A DNA stretch of 64,000 nucleotides from DASVHS01 sp036001325. GTDB lineage: Bacteria > Acidobacteriota > Thermoanaerobaculia > Gp7-AA8. Made by a program: the position numbers and the translations under genes. This document shows, piece after piece, positions 33,506-41,750 of the stretch (position 1 is the first letter of the stretch; every line of letters begins with the position of its first letter). Below the pieces are notes generated by a model, which ran no database searches, had not been told where the DNA came from, and saw only the letters and a list, made by a program, of their open reading frames with translations. Where the stretch lies: contig DASYUK010000480.1 of the NCBI GenBank assembly GCA_036001325.1, forward strand, positions 1 through 64,000. The letters run 5' to 3'.

Positions 33506-33724
33506 ATGGCCAAACTTCTCGAGAAAGCGATCGCCGAGGCTAGGAAACTGCCAGAAAGCGATCAGGAAGCTATCGGAGCGTTGCTCCTCGCGGAGATCGA
33601 GTCCGAGAAACGATGGGACGAACTCTTCGCTCATCCGTCGTCCGTTCTCGAAAGAATGGCGGATGATGCTCTGAGGGAGCATGAAGCGGGTCTGACTACC
33701 CCGCTCAACCCCGAAGAGTTGTGA
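33506..33724 (+). CDS. Antitoxin-like small protein of a decayed toxin-antitoxin pair
   Basis: The 72-residue acidic protein (MAKLLEKAIAEARKLPESDQEAIGALLLAEIE then WDELFAHPSSVLERMADDALREHEAGLTTPL) is the kind of antitoxin that precedes RelE/HigB-like toxins. Its stop overlaps a GTG start (GTGA) of a truncated toxin reading frame, which supports that pairing. It appears intact while its partner is not. Confidence 0.65.
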   Translation: MAKLLEKAIAEARKLPESDQEAIGALLLAEIESEKRWDELFAHPSSVLERMADDALREHEAGLTTPLNPEEL

Positions 33725-33837
33725 AGTCCTCTACCAATCCAAATTTCAAGAAGCTGTTCGCCAACCTTCCTGCTGAAGTTCGTCAGCAGGCGCGGACATC
33801 AGAGTTGGTCGCAGCTATTGCGCAGTCGGTGTGCTGA
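33721..33837 (+). pseudogene. Truncated RelE-like toxin remnant
   Basis: GTG 33721 opens a 38-codon frame, MKSSTNPNFKKLFANLPAEVRQQAR, which matches the first 25 residues of a common RelE-like toxin family (about 90 residues). The family sequence then stops and an unrelated 13-residue tail leads to TGA 33835. The central and C-terminal catalytic parts are absent. The frame ends beside a short relic of the AATCCAA heptamer type, so a repeat-associated deletion is plausible. Confidence 0.6.
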
Positions 33838-33839
33838 GT

Positions 33840-33855
33840 ATCAAAATCCAAAATT
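33840..33855. repeat. Short relic of the AATCCAA-type repeat
   Basis: ATCAAAATCCAAAATT reads as about two AATCCAA-type units, as in the element at 31455. It lies between the toxin remnant and the GGDEF/EAL gene, in the only AT-rich patch of that gap. It is too short to be certain. Confidence 0.35.
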
Positions 33856-33880
33856 GCCTCGCCGATGAGCGCGAAAACCG

Positions 33881-35917
33881 CTAAGCCGTCGCCGCTTTGC
33901 GCTCGCTCATGAACGTCTCGAGCTGATCGACGGGTAGCGGCTTGCTGAAGAGATAGCCCTGGATGATGTCGCAGCGCTGGCGGGTGAGAAACTCGAGCTG
34001 ATCCTCGCGCTCCACGCCTTCGGCGACAACCTTGAGGTTCAGACTATGGGCCATCTGGATGACCGCCGTGACGATCGCGGCGTCGTTGGCGTCGGTGTTG
34101 ACGTCCTTGATGAACGAGCGGTCGAGCTTGAGCGTGTCGATCGGAAAACGCTTGAGATAATTCAGCGACGAATACCCTGTACCAAAATCGTCCATTGAAA
34201 TTCGGACGCCGATGGCCTTCAGCTCACGGAGGATGTACATCGTGTGCTCCGCGTTCTGCATGGCGTTGCTCTCCGTGATCTCGACCTCGAGACAGCAAGG
34301 TTCAATGCCGGTCTCGTCGATGGCGGAGCGGATCATGGCCACCAGGTCCGGCTGCTGGAACTGGCGAGCGGAGAGATTCACGGCCACAGTGATCTCCGGA
34401 TCGATTTTGCGCTGCCACGTCTTGAGCTGACGGCAGGCCGTACGGAGGACCCACTCGCCGATGGGAACGATCAGCCCCGACTTCTCCGCAACAGAGATGA
34501 AGTGTGCCGGCGCCACCATGCCCATCTCGGGATGGCGCCAGCGCACCAGCGCCTCGAGTCCGACGACCGCGCGCGTCGAGGCATCGATCTGCGGCTGGTA
34601 GAAGAGAACGAGCTCTTTCTGACTGAGCGCCTTGCGCAGCATATTCTCGAGCGCGAGACGCTCCACCGCCTGCGCGTTCATCGCCGGCGCATAGAGCTGA
34701 TAGTTGTCGCGGCCCTGCTCCTTGGCGCGGTACATCGCTGTGTCCGCGTTGCGGACGAGCGTCTCCGGATCGGTTCCATCGATCGGATAGAGGCTCACGC
34801 CGATGCTCGTGGTGACGAACAGCTCGCGATCGTTGACGAGGAACGGAATCTTCAGCGTCTCGATGATCTTCTGCGCGATCTTCGCCGCGTCTTCGATGTT
34901 CTCGATCTTCGGAATCAGCAGCGTGAACTCGTCGCCGCCGAAACGCGCCACAGTATCGCCCTCGCGCGTGCAGCGGCGGACGCGTTCCGCCACCCCCTTC
35001 AGCAGAGTGTCGCCGACCGTGTGGCCGAGGGAGTCGTTGATGTCTTTGAATCGATCGAGATCGAGGAAGAACACCGCGAGCTTCTGTTGACCACGATGCG
35101 CCTGCGCCAGCGACACGATGAGGCGGTCCATGAAGAGCGGCCGGTTGGGGAGTCCGGTGAGCTGATCGTGATAGGCGAGATGCTCGATCTCGACGGCCGC
35201 GAGCTCAGCGGCCTCGCGCTCGTCTTCGAGAACGCAGGCGATCATGCCGATGGCCATCACCGACTGCAGCAGGAAGTCGACGTAACCGATGTAATTCGCA
35301 TATTGGAACGTGCGGCCGGCGATGGCCCACATCAGCGCCAGGCCGAGATTGTGAAGCTGCTCGAGTGCGTAGACGCCGAACGCGGTGCCGAGAACCGTGA
35401 AGCCGATGCCGACGCGACGCGCGCGGACACGCCACAAAACAAATGATGCGACGCCGAATCCGACCGCCGCCGCGAACGACTGCATGCCGTCGCGCGTCAG
35501 ATAGCGAAGGCTCGGCGCCGACGTTCGCGAAGCGAACAATAGCGACGTGATGAGACCGAACGCGAAGAGCGCCCAGATGATCCGGCGCGACTCCGCGAGT
35601 CTGACGGGACGCCGCCGCACGAGCTCATAAACGCCGAACAGCAGCCAGCCGATCTGGAGATAACCCGACACCCCCGCGATCATCGCGACGATCACGGCCA
35701 CCGGTTCCGATGACGAAACTCTCAGTCCCTGCGCCAGCCAAAGGCCGACGGCGGTGAAGAGATTGTTGATCGCCAGCGCCGTCCATCCCAGCGTCCAGTG
35801 CAGCAGGTACGACTTTCGATACTGGCGATAGAAGCCGAAGAAGACGAGCGCCATGACCGCCGATGCGATCGTCTGCGCAATCGACGTGAGACTCGCCGCA
35901 AGATCAAACTGCGGCAT
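33881..35917 (-). CDS. Membrane-bound GGDEF-EAL cyclic-di-GMP protein
   Basis: The 678-residue protein has about seven hydrophobic helices in the first 235 residues, a GGDEF domain (about 250-410) with intact RFGGDEF, and an EAL domain (about 425-670) with GLEALVRWRHPEMG, NLSARQF and DDFGTGYSSL. Both halves keep catalytic signatures, so it could make or hydrolyse cyclic di-GMP. The N-terminal membrane region would sense an envelope or lipid signal. It stands alone and has no adjacent effector. Confidence 0.9.
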   Translation of the reverse strand: MPQFDLAASLTSIAQTIASAVMALVFFGFYRQYRKSYLLHWTLGWTALAINNLFTAVGLWLAQGLRVSSSEPVAVIVAMIAGVSGYLQIGWLLFGVYELVRRRPVRLAESRRIIWALFAFGLITSLLFASRTSAPSLRYLTRDGMQSFAAAVGFGVASFVLWRVRARRVGIGFTVLGTAFGVYALEQLHNLGLALMWAIAGRTFQYANYIGYVDFLLQSVMAIGMIACVLEDEREAAELAAVEIEHLAYHDQLTGLPNRPLFMDRLIVSLAQAHRGQQKLAVFFLDLDRFKDINDSLGHTVGDTLLKGVAERVRRCTREGDTVARFGGDEFTLLIPKIENIEDAAKIAQKIIETLKIPFLVNDRELFVTTSIGVSLYPIDGTDPETLVRNADTAMYRAKEQGRDNYQLYAPAMNAQAVERLALENMLRKALSQKELVLFYQPQIDASTRAVVGLEALVRWRHPEMGMVAPAHFISVAEKSGLIVPIGEWVLRTACRQLKTWQRKIDPEITVAVNLSARQFQQPDLVAMIRSAIDETGIEPCCLEVEITESNAMQNAEHTMYILRELKAIGVRISMDDFGTGYSSLNYLKRFPIDTLKLDRSFIKDVNTDANDAAIVTAVIQMAHSLNLKVVAEGVEREDQLEFLTRQRCDIIQGYLFSKPLPVDQLETFMSERKAATA

Positions 35918-35988
35918 TCTGCTTCTCTTTCATGGACCGGATGACTCGATTCTGACGTAACGATTCAACGTTTGCCAAGAGACTATCG

Positions 35989-37059
35989 TCACAGCACCGT
36001 CGCATAGGCGTCAATCAGACGACGGGCTGCCTTCTCATAGCTGAACAGTTGGGCCCGCTGATTTACTTCGTCGCGCAGCCGGCGTCGGTCCTCTTTCAAT
36101 AGCGCCACGGAGATCGACGCCAGGCTCTCCGGCGTCGAAGCCCTCGCGCAATGCCTTGCAGTCAGTGCGCCCAGAATCGCAGGCATCCCCTCGATCGGAT
36201 ACGTGGCCGGAGCAACGCCGCATCCCATCGCCTCGATGACGGCGCGGTGACCCTCGTCGGAACCGGCGGCGGTGAACAGAAAGACATCGGCAGCGCGGTA
36301 ATGATCGGCGAGATCGTCTTCGTGATATCCCGCCCAGATCACAGCGTCCGAGATCGTGAGCGAGCGCGCCAACGCTTCGAGCGCCGGTCGATGCTCACCA
36401 TGGCCGACGATCAGCAGCTTCGAGTTCTCGATCGTGCGACGGATGCGTGCGAACGTCTCGAGCACCGCCTCGAAGCCGCGATCCTTCGAGAGTTTCCCGA
36501 TCGCCGCGAACATCGGCACGTCGGACGCGATACCGTATCGGCTGCGCACATTGTCGCCATCGAGCGTGAACTGCTCGACGTCGAGCGGTGGCGGTGTGAA
36601 CACGACGCTGCGATCGCGCAGGAGTCGAGCGAGCGCGAGCTCCTCGTTGATGACGAAGATCGCATCCGTACGTTTCACAAGTGAGCGTGTGAACGGGTCG
36701 CTCCGCAGCGTGCGGCTCGAATGAAACGTGCGCGCGATCGCTACGCCGCGCGACCGGCGCGCGACGAAACGCGCCAGCCAGTGATCGTACGTCAGATGAG
36801 CGTGCAGAAAAGCGAATTGGTGATTGACGACGAGCCGGCCGATCGCATCGACCGTGCGCAGAAATGAGATCGGATTCTGCGCCTTGTCGATGATCGCGTG
36901 CGCGAAATCGTGACGCGCGAGCTTCGCCTGCAGCTTGTAACCGCCGGCGTACGCATAATGCGCATCGATCCCGGCTGCGCGCAGCGCCTCGACCTCCGCG
37001 AACGCCGGCGCGGCTGCTCCGGTCCAGCGATTGCCGGCGGCAAGATGCAGGATTTTCAT
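35989..37059 (-). CDS. Glycosyltransferase family 4 protein
   Basis: The 356-residue protein has the GT-B/GT4 architecture: an N-terminal Rossmann part with LAAGNRWTGAAAPAFAEVEALRAAG, an acceptor region with HAHLTYDHWLAR and RTFHSS, and a donor-binding half with GKLSKDRGFEAVLE, GHGEHR and DEGHRAVIEAMGCGVAPATYPIEG (the E-x7-E-like motif). It probably builds lipopolysaccharide or exopolysaccharide. It is divergent from the Trm112-like gene and near an O-antigen ligase-like gene, which supports a surface-glycan role. Confidence 0.82.
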   Translation of the reverse strand: MKILHLAAGNRWTGAAAPAFAEVEALRAAGIDAHYAYAGGYKLQAKLARHDFAHAIIDKAQNPISFLRTVDAIGRLVVNHQFAFLHAHLTYDHWLARFVARRSRGVAIARTFHSSRTLRSDPFTRSLVKRTDAIFVINEELALARLLRDRSVVFTPPPLDVEQFTLDGDNVRSRYGIASDVPMFAAIGKLSKDRGFEAVLETFARIRRTIENSKLLIVGHGEHRPALEALARSLTISDAVIWAGYHEDDLADHYRAADVFLFTAAGSDEGHRAVIEAMGCGVAPATYPIEGMPAILGALTARHCARASTPESLASISVALLKEDRRRLRDEVNQRAQLFSYEKAARRLIDAYATVL

Positions 37060-37063
37060 CTGT

Positions 37064-37069
37064 TATAGT
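37064..37069 (+). promoter_or_regulatory. Possible -10 box of the Trm112-like gene
   Basis: TATAGT lies 12 bases before ATG 37082 in the gap between divergent starts. No -35 match is found at the normal distance, so the call rests on the -10 box only. Confidence 0.25.
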
Positions 37070-37081
37070 GACGCCCCCGAA

Positions 37082-37321
37082 ATGGCCGTCGACCAGGAGC
37101 TGCTCGAAATTCTAGCCTGCCCACTCTGCAAGGAAGAGGTGAAGCTCGTGCCGCTCTCCGAAGGACGGCGGGCCGCCGTTCGCGACAAGTACCGCGAAAA
37201 ATTTCGCGGTGAGGAACCGGTTGTCGAGCAGGGCTTGCAATGCGTGAAATGCCGCCGGATTTACCCGATCGTGAGCGACATCCCGGTGATGCTCGTGGAC
37301 GAAGCGTTCGAGCAGGCATAG
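37082..37321 (+). CDS. Trm112/YcaR family zinc-binding protein
   Basis: The 79-residue protein binds zinc through C13, C16, C54 and C57 (ACPLC and QCVKC) and ends with YPIVSDIPVMLVDEA, the Trm112-type signature. In bacteria such proteins are often next to envelope-synthesis genes such as lpxK; their role is unclear. ATG 37082 begins the conserved sequence. The downstream ligase frame overlaps its 3' end. Confidence 0.85.
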   Translation: MAVDQELLEILACPLCKEEVKLVPLSEGRRAAVRDKYREKFRGEEPVVEQGLQCVKCRRIYPIVSDIPVMLVDEAFEQA

Positions 37322-38502
37322 ACGCGCTTCCCACGGCGACCCGCATCGCCGTTTACTGCTATCTCGCCCACATTCTCCTGCAGGGGAAAATCGCGCTCTC
37401 CGAGCTCGGCGTCGCGGCGACCCTGGCCGCCGTCGGCTGGGCGATCTCGCGACGCGAGCTGCGCCCGTCGTTTCACATCCTCTACTACCCGCTGGTGCTG
37501 TACGGCGTCGTCTCCACGCTTTCGGCGCTGGTGAATCATTCGTCGCGGCATCTGTTCGCGGAAAGCGCGCTGTGGCTGAAGATGCTCATCTTTCCAGCGG
37601 CGCTGATTCTTTTTCGCGAGGTACCGCCGCTGCGCGAGCTCGCGCTGCGCGCGCAGATCGCTTTCGCGACTGCGATCGCGGCGTTTGGCATCTACCAGTA
37701 CTTCGTTCTGCAGCGACAGGATCTCGAGCATCGCATCACCGGCCCATCGACTCACGTGATGACGTATTCGGGTTTGCTCCTTCCGGCCTCGCTGCTGCTC
37801 GTCGTACTGGCGGTGCGTCGAAAACAGGCGTGGCTCTACGCGTGCGCGATCGTCGTTTCATTTGCCCTGCTGTTGACATTCACGCGCAGCGTCTGGCTCG
37901 GATGGATCGTGGCGATTCTCGCCGTCTTGACGCTGCGAAAGCCGCGTTGGCTGATCTTTGCCGTTCCGGTCTTGTTGTTCGGGCTGAGCTTCATGCCCGA
38001 CTCGATGTTCGGTCGACTCGTTTCTTCGTTCGACACGCGACAGTCGTCGAATCTCGACCGCATCCGGATGGCCGAAGCGGGTGTGGAGATGATCAAGGAC
38101 CACCCCGTCTTCGGCGTCGGTCCGGCCAACGTGAAGGAGATGTATCCGCTCTATCGCCGCGAAGACGCGCCGCGCTTCCGCCCGCCCCACCTCCATAACA
38201 ACATCATCCAGCTCTGGGCGGAGCGCGGCATCGGCGCGGTCATCGCCTACATCCTTCTTCTCGCGCTTTTTCTTCGCGAATGCGCGCGCGGCTGGCGCGG
38301 GCCGGCGCGCGAATTCGCCGAGGCGGGTGTGGCCATCACCGTCGGCCTGGCCTATGCGGGCCTGTTCGAGTTCAACTTCGGCGACACCGAAGTGTTTCTG
38401 ATCATGCTCGAGCTGTTCGCACTCGTGATCGCCTCCATCGAAGCGGCCCAGCCTGCCACGAATGAACGGCTGCTGGTCATTGTTCCATCGGCGTCGGCGT
38501 GA
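37249..38502 (+). CDS. O-antigen ligase-like (Wzy/WaaL type) membrane protein
   Basis: The protein has about 11 hydrophobic helices and the O-antigen ligase signature region: LTFTRSVWLGW near 210, then a long periplasmic loop with HPVFGVGPANVKEMYPLYRRED and PHLHNNIIQLWAERG. It would polymerise or ligate surface glycans. The start is uncertain: the only in-frame starts are ATG 37240 or 37249, inside the Trm112 gene, and the first 28 residues are not membrane-like, while the hydrophobic protein begins near 37330. A start in the overlap or a non-standard codon is needed. Confidence 0.8.
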   Translation: MPPDLPDRERHPGDARGRSVRAGIDALPTATRIAVYCYLAHILLQGKIALSELGVAATLAAVGWAISRRELRPSFHILYYPLVLYGVVSTLSALVNHSSRHLFAESALWLKMLIFPAALILFREVPPLRELALRAQIAFATAIAAFGIYQYFVLQRQDLEHRITGPSTHVMTYSGLLLPASLLLVVLAVRRKQAWLYACAIVVSFALLLTFTRSVWLGWIVAILAVLTLRKPRWLIFAVPVLLFGLSFMPDSMFGRLVSSFDTRQSSNLDRIRMAEAGVEMIKDHPVFGVGPANVKEMYPLYRREDAPRFRPPHLHNNIIQLWAERGIGAVIAYILLLALFLRECARGWRGPAREFAEAGVAITVGLAYAGLFEFNFGDTEVFLIMLELFALVIASIEAAQPATNERLLVIVPSASA

Positions 38503-38504
38503 AG

Positions 38505-38588
38505 GGTCGTCGGTCGTAGGTCATAGGTATCGGGGGCCTTATCGCCTGAATGCCCCCAGTACCCACGACCCACGACCCACGACCCAAC
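38505..38588. repeat. Heptamer inverted-repeat element (GGTCGTA type), second copy with core
   Basis: Left arm GGTCGTC, GGTCGTA, GGTCATA; right arm CCACGAC units three times. The core has a GGGGGC/GCCCCC stem (38532, 38552). The core and left arm align with the reverse complement of the element at 7271 (GGTATCGGGG identical, then about 19 of 27 positions). It fills most of the gap between the ligase-like gene and the sigma factor. Confidence 0.85.
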
Positions 38589-38607
38589 CACCCGTAACCT
38601 TTCCGTC

Positions 38608-39222
38608 ATGACTTCGTCGAAGGGAACAGAAGCTGGGGAGATGAAACACCTGAGCGATCAGGAGTTGATGCGCCTCGTTCAGGATGGCGATTACTCCCCC
38701 GCCTCCGAGATTTACGACCGGTACAGTGCGCGGATCTACAACTTCGCGTTTCGTTTCTTGAAGAACGCCGAAGCGGCCGAGGACGCGACGCAGGAAGTGT
38801 TCGTCAAGATGATGAAGCATGCCAATCAGTTCCAGGGCGACGCGAAGTTGTCGACCTGGCTGTTCTCGATCGCGGCGAACTGGTGTCGTGACTATCTCCG
38901 GAAGGCTGACAACAAAGCGAAGGATTCGGAGGACGTGCTGGTCACGCTTCCCGCGCCGAATGAGCTTTCGCCGGAGCGAAGGCTCGAGCAACGTGAAGAC
39001 GAGCATCGCGTGCAGCGCGCATTGTCGGCGCTGACGCCGGAACAGAGAGAAGCGATTCTTCTCTCTCGCTACCAGGGGCTGTCGTATGCCGAGATCGCCC
39101 AGATCGCAGGCTGCTCCGAGGGCGCGGTAAAGACACGCGTGTTCCGGGCGATGGAAACGCTGAAGAAAGCGCTCACCGCAGAGGCGAGCGGAGGGAACCA
39201 ATGGTCGACTGTCATGCGATGA
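38608..39222 (+). CDS. ECF RNA polymerase sigma factor
   Basis: The 204-residue product has sigma region 2 (PASEIYDRYSARIYNFAFRFLKNAEAAEDATQEVFVKMMKH) and region 4 (LTPEQREAILLSRYQGLSYAEIAQIAGCSEGAVKTRVFRAMETLKK), without region 3, the ECF layout. The next gene encodes a zinc-finger membrane protein overlapping it by 22 bases, the standard sigma/anti-sigma pairing. Regulon unknown; the downstream DUF4097 gene may belong to it. Confidence 0.92.
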   Translation: MTSSKGTEAGEMKHLSDQELMRLVQDGDYSPASEIYDRYSARIYNFAFRFLKNAEAAEDATQEVFVKMMKHANQFQGDAKLSTWLFSIAANWCRDYLRKADNKAKDSEDVLVTLPAPNELSPERRLEQREDEHRVQRALSALTPEQREAILLSRYQGLSYAEIAQIAGCSEGAVKTRVFRAMETLKKALTAEASGGNQWSTVMR

Positions 39223-40178
39223 GAGAGTCGATGCCGCTGCTGCTGACCGAGTCACTCGATCACAGCCGCCGCGAGCTGACGCATCAACACATCGAATCGT
39301 GCGCGGCCTGCACCGCCGAGTGGAACGCCTACAAGGAGAGCTGGAGTCTCCTCGGCGAGCTTCCGGAGGTGGAGGTGCCGTCACGCGTGCGCGAGCGATT
39401 CCTGGCGGCGCTCGCGACGCCAACGAACGTCATTCCGATGCGCCGGCGTTCGTCGTGGAAATGGCTCGCTCAAGCGGCGGCCGTGGTCATCCTCGTCGCT
39501 GGCGCTTATTACGAAGGACATCGCACCGCGCCCATTCGCCTTGCCGAGACACCAGCGGCCGTGCAGCCATTCTCGATCGCCGAGACGCGCTCGCTGGCCG
39601 CCAGCGCGATCAGCCCGAACATCGAAGGCCGCCCCAATATCCAGAATGTCCAGTTCACCGATGCCGACGCGAGCGATAACAAGATCGGACTCTCGTTCGA
39701 CGTGACCTCGCGATTCACCGTCACCGGCAGTCCGACCGACAAGAGCATGGTCCGTCTGCTCTCGTACGTGCTCGAGAACGACAACAGCAGCATGTCGCCA
39801 TCGCGTTCGCGAACGATCGAGTGGGTGAAGCAGACGTATTCCGATCCGCAGAACGCGGAGCCGGAGATCGCCAGCGCGCTGGCGAAGGTCCTGCGCAGCG
39901 ACTCGCATGAAGGCGTGCGCCTCAGTGCGGTCGAGACTCTGAAGACGCTTCCCGGCGGGAGCGCGCAGACGCGGCTCGCGCTCATCGATGCGCTCAAGAG
40001 CGATCCGAATCCCGCCGTGCGCATCAAAGCAGTCGAGGCGTTGGCGAACATGGCCCGCAGCAGCGGGCAGATGGATCCGGCCATGCTCGACACTCTGCGC
40101 GCGAAGGCGGCCCAGGAAGACGAGAACATGTATGTCCGCGTCAAAGCGGCCGAGGCATTGAGCATCCGTCAGCAATGA
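39201..40178 (+). CDS. Zinc-finger anti-sigma factor with C-terminal HEAT repeats
   Basis: The 325-residue protein has an N-terminal anti-sigma zinc finger (H30-x3-C34-x2-C37, HIESCAAC), a single transmembrane helix at about 88-105 and a periplasmic part that ends in HEAT-like repeats (VRLSAVETLKTLPGG, VRIKAVEALANMARSS, VRVKAAEALSIRQQ). The cytoplasmic finger would hold the ECF sigma factor and the outer repeats could sense an envelope partner. It overlaps the sigma gene and the following gene. Confidence 0.85.
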   Translation: MVDCHAMRESMPLLLTESLDHSRRELTHQHIESCAACTAEWNAYKESWSLLGELPEVEVPSRVRERFLAALATPTNVIPMRRRSSWKWLAQAAAVVILVAGAYYEGHRTAPIRLAETPAAVQPFSIAETRSLAASAISPNIEGRPNIQNVQFTDADASDNKIGLSFDVTSRFTVTGSPTDKSMVRLLSYVLENDNSSMSPSRSRTIEWVKQTYSDPQNAEPEIASALAKVLRSDSHEGVRLSAVETLKTLPGGSAQTRLALIDALKSDPNPAVRIKAVEALANMARSSGQMDPAMLDTLRAKAAQEDENMYVRVKAAEALSIRQQ

Positions 40179-41704
40179 TTCTTCGCACCCATATCGCTGC
40201 GGCAACGCTGCTCTTGACCTGCGCCCTTCCGGCGTGGGCGCAATTCGGGTCTAACGAGAGCGTCACGCGCGAGCTGCCGATCCGGATTGGCGGCACCTTC
40301 GTGCTCGAGAACACCTCCGGCGATATCGACCTCGTTGGCACGGACGACACCAAGGTCGTGGTCACGGCGGAGAAGAGCGTGCGCGCTCTCGACAAGGCCT
40401 CGCTCGAAGATGGTCGTGATCAAACTCAGTTGGCCTTCCTCGGCGACGCACGCATCCTCTTCATCAAGACCATCGTTCCTCCGATCCACAGCGGCCGTTG
40501 GACCAGCGGAATCAAATACGTTGTCCGCGTGCCGCGCACGGTCAACATCAAGATCGTGTCGACGAACAATGCCAATCGCATTCACGTCGCCGACATGCGC
40601 GGCAACGTCGTCGTGAACAGCTTCAACGGCGTCATCGTGTTCGATGGTGTGACCGGACCGACAGTCGTCATGAGCGCCAACGGCAACATCTTCTTCAATG
40701 CGCCGCAGGCTTTGGCCGACGCAATCCTGTCCACCGCCAATGGGAGCATCGAAGTGCGCGCACCGGCTGGTTCGAAATTCCAGTGGGTCGCCGAAACGAT
40801 CAAGGGCGACGCGCGCACGAACTTCACCGTCAACGGTACATACATCGGTCCGCGCTTCCGCGGCAGCGTGAATGGACTGGGAGGACCGACGATCACGACG
40901 AAGACGCTCAACGGAAACATCCTCGTGCTGCAGAGTGGTACTCACGTCGCGTCGGCGCGTTCGTTGCGGACGATTGTGCCGCCGACCGATGAGATGCGGG
41001 CCACCGAGGTGCAAAGGATTGAGAAATCGAGCGTCCGCAGCAACTTTCGATACGTGACGACGCTCGGCGACGTCCTGATCGGCGAGATCCACGGTAACGC
41101 CGATATCACGACGGGGGCGGGCGAGGTGCAGCTCGGCATCGTGTTTGGCGACTGCCAGGTCGTGTCGAAAGGCGGACCGGTGACCCTCGGAGACATCGTG
41201 CGCAATCTCACCGCCCACACGGAGGCCGGCGACGTCGTCGTGCAATCCGCGCGTGAAGGCGGGACGATCACGACCGGTGGCGGCATCATTCGCCTTCTTT
41301 TCACCGGTGGCCCGACGCGCCTGCAGTCGGGAGGCGGCGATATCGTCGTGCGTCAGGCCGCGGCGCCCATCTATGCCGAGACGCAGTCGGGCGACATCAC
41401 GATCACGATCGACCCCGCTTCGAAGAGCGAGAAGGTGACGGCGAAGACGGCGAAGGGAAGCGTTCTTCTCAACGTCACGCCCTCGTTCGCGGCAGAGATC
41501 GACGCGACAGTGATCACGTCCGATCCCGACAAGAACAAGATCCTCTCCGACCTCACGGGATTGTCGTTTCGCCGCGAGCAGATCGGCGGCAAGACGAAGA
41601 TCCGCGCCACGGGGAGGGTGAACGGCGGCGGAGAACGCGTCGAGCTGTACGCCGAGGACGGCGGAATTCAGATCAGCACGCGCGGACTGCCGGCGACGCG
41701 GTAA
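40175..41704 (+). CDS. Secreted DUF4097-type beta-helix protein
   Basis: The 509-residue protein has a signal peptide (cleavage near AWA-Q, residue 22) and many short beta repeats with N/G turns (VLENTSGDIDLVG, FNGVIVFDGVTGPTVVMSANGNI, GDVVVQSAREGGTITTGGG, GDITITIDPAS), the DUF4097 putative-adhesin pattern. Such genes are often downstream of ECF sigma and anti-sigma pairs in this phylum, as here (ATG 40175 overlaps the anti-sigma stop). Surface or periplasmic location is likely; function unknown. Confidence 0.8.
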   Translation: MILRTHIAAATLLLTCALPAWAQFGSNESVTRELPIRIGGTFVLENTSGDIDLVGTDDTKVVVTAEKSVRALDKASLEDGRDQTQLAFLGDARILFIKTIVPPIHSGRWTSGIKYVVRVPRTVNIKIVSTNNANRIHVADMRGNVVVNSFNGVIVFDGVTGPTVVMSANGNIFFNAPQALADAILSTANGSIEVRAPAGSKFQWVAETIKGDARTNFTVNGTYIGPRFRGSVNGLGGPTITTKTLNGNILVLQSGTHVASARSLRTIVPPTDEMRATEVQRIEKSSVRSNFRYVTTLGDVLIGEIHGNADITTGAGEVQLGIVFGDCQVVSKGGPVTLGDIVRNLTAHTEAGDVVVQSAREGGTITTGGGIIRLLFTGGPTRLQSGGGDIVVRQAAAPIYAETQSGDITITIDPASKSEKVTAKTAKGSVLLNVTPSFAAEIDATVITSDPDKNKILSDLTGLSFRREQIGGKTKIRATGRVNGGGERVELYAEDGGIQISTRGLPATR

Positions 41705-41750
41705 CGCACCTCTGTTACCATCCGCCTCCACATCACGAAGGAGGCACGAG

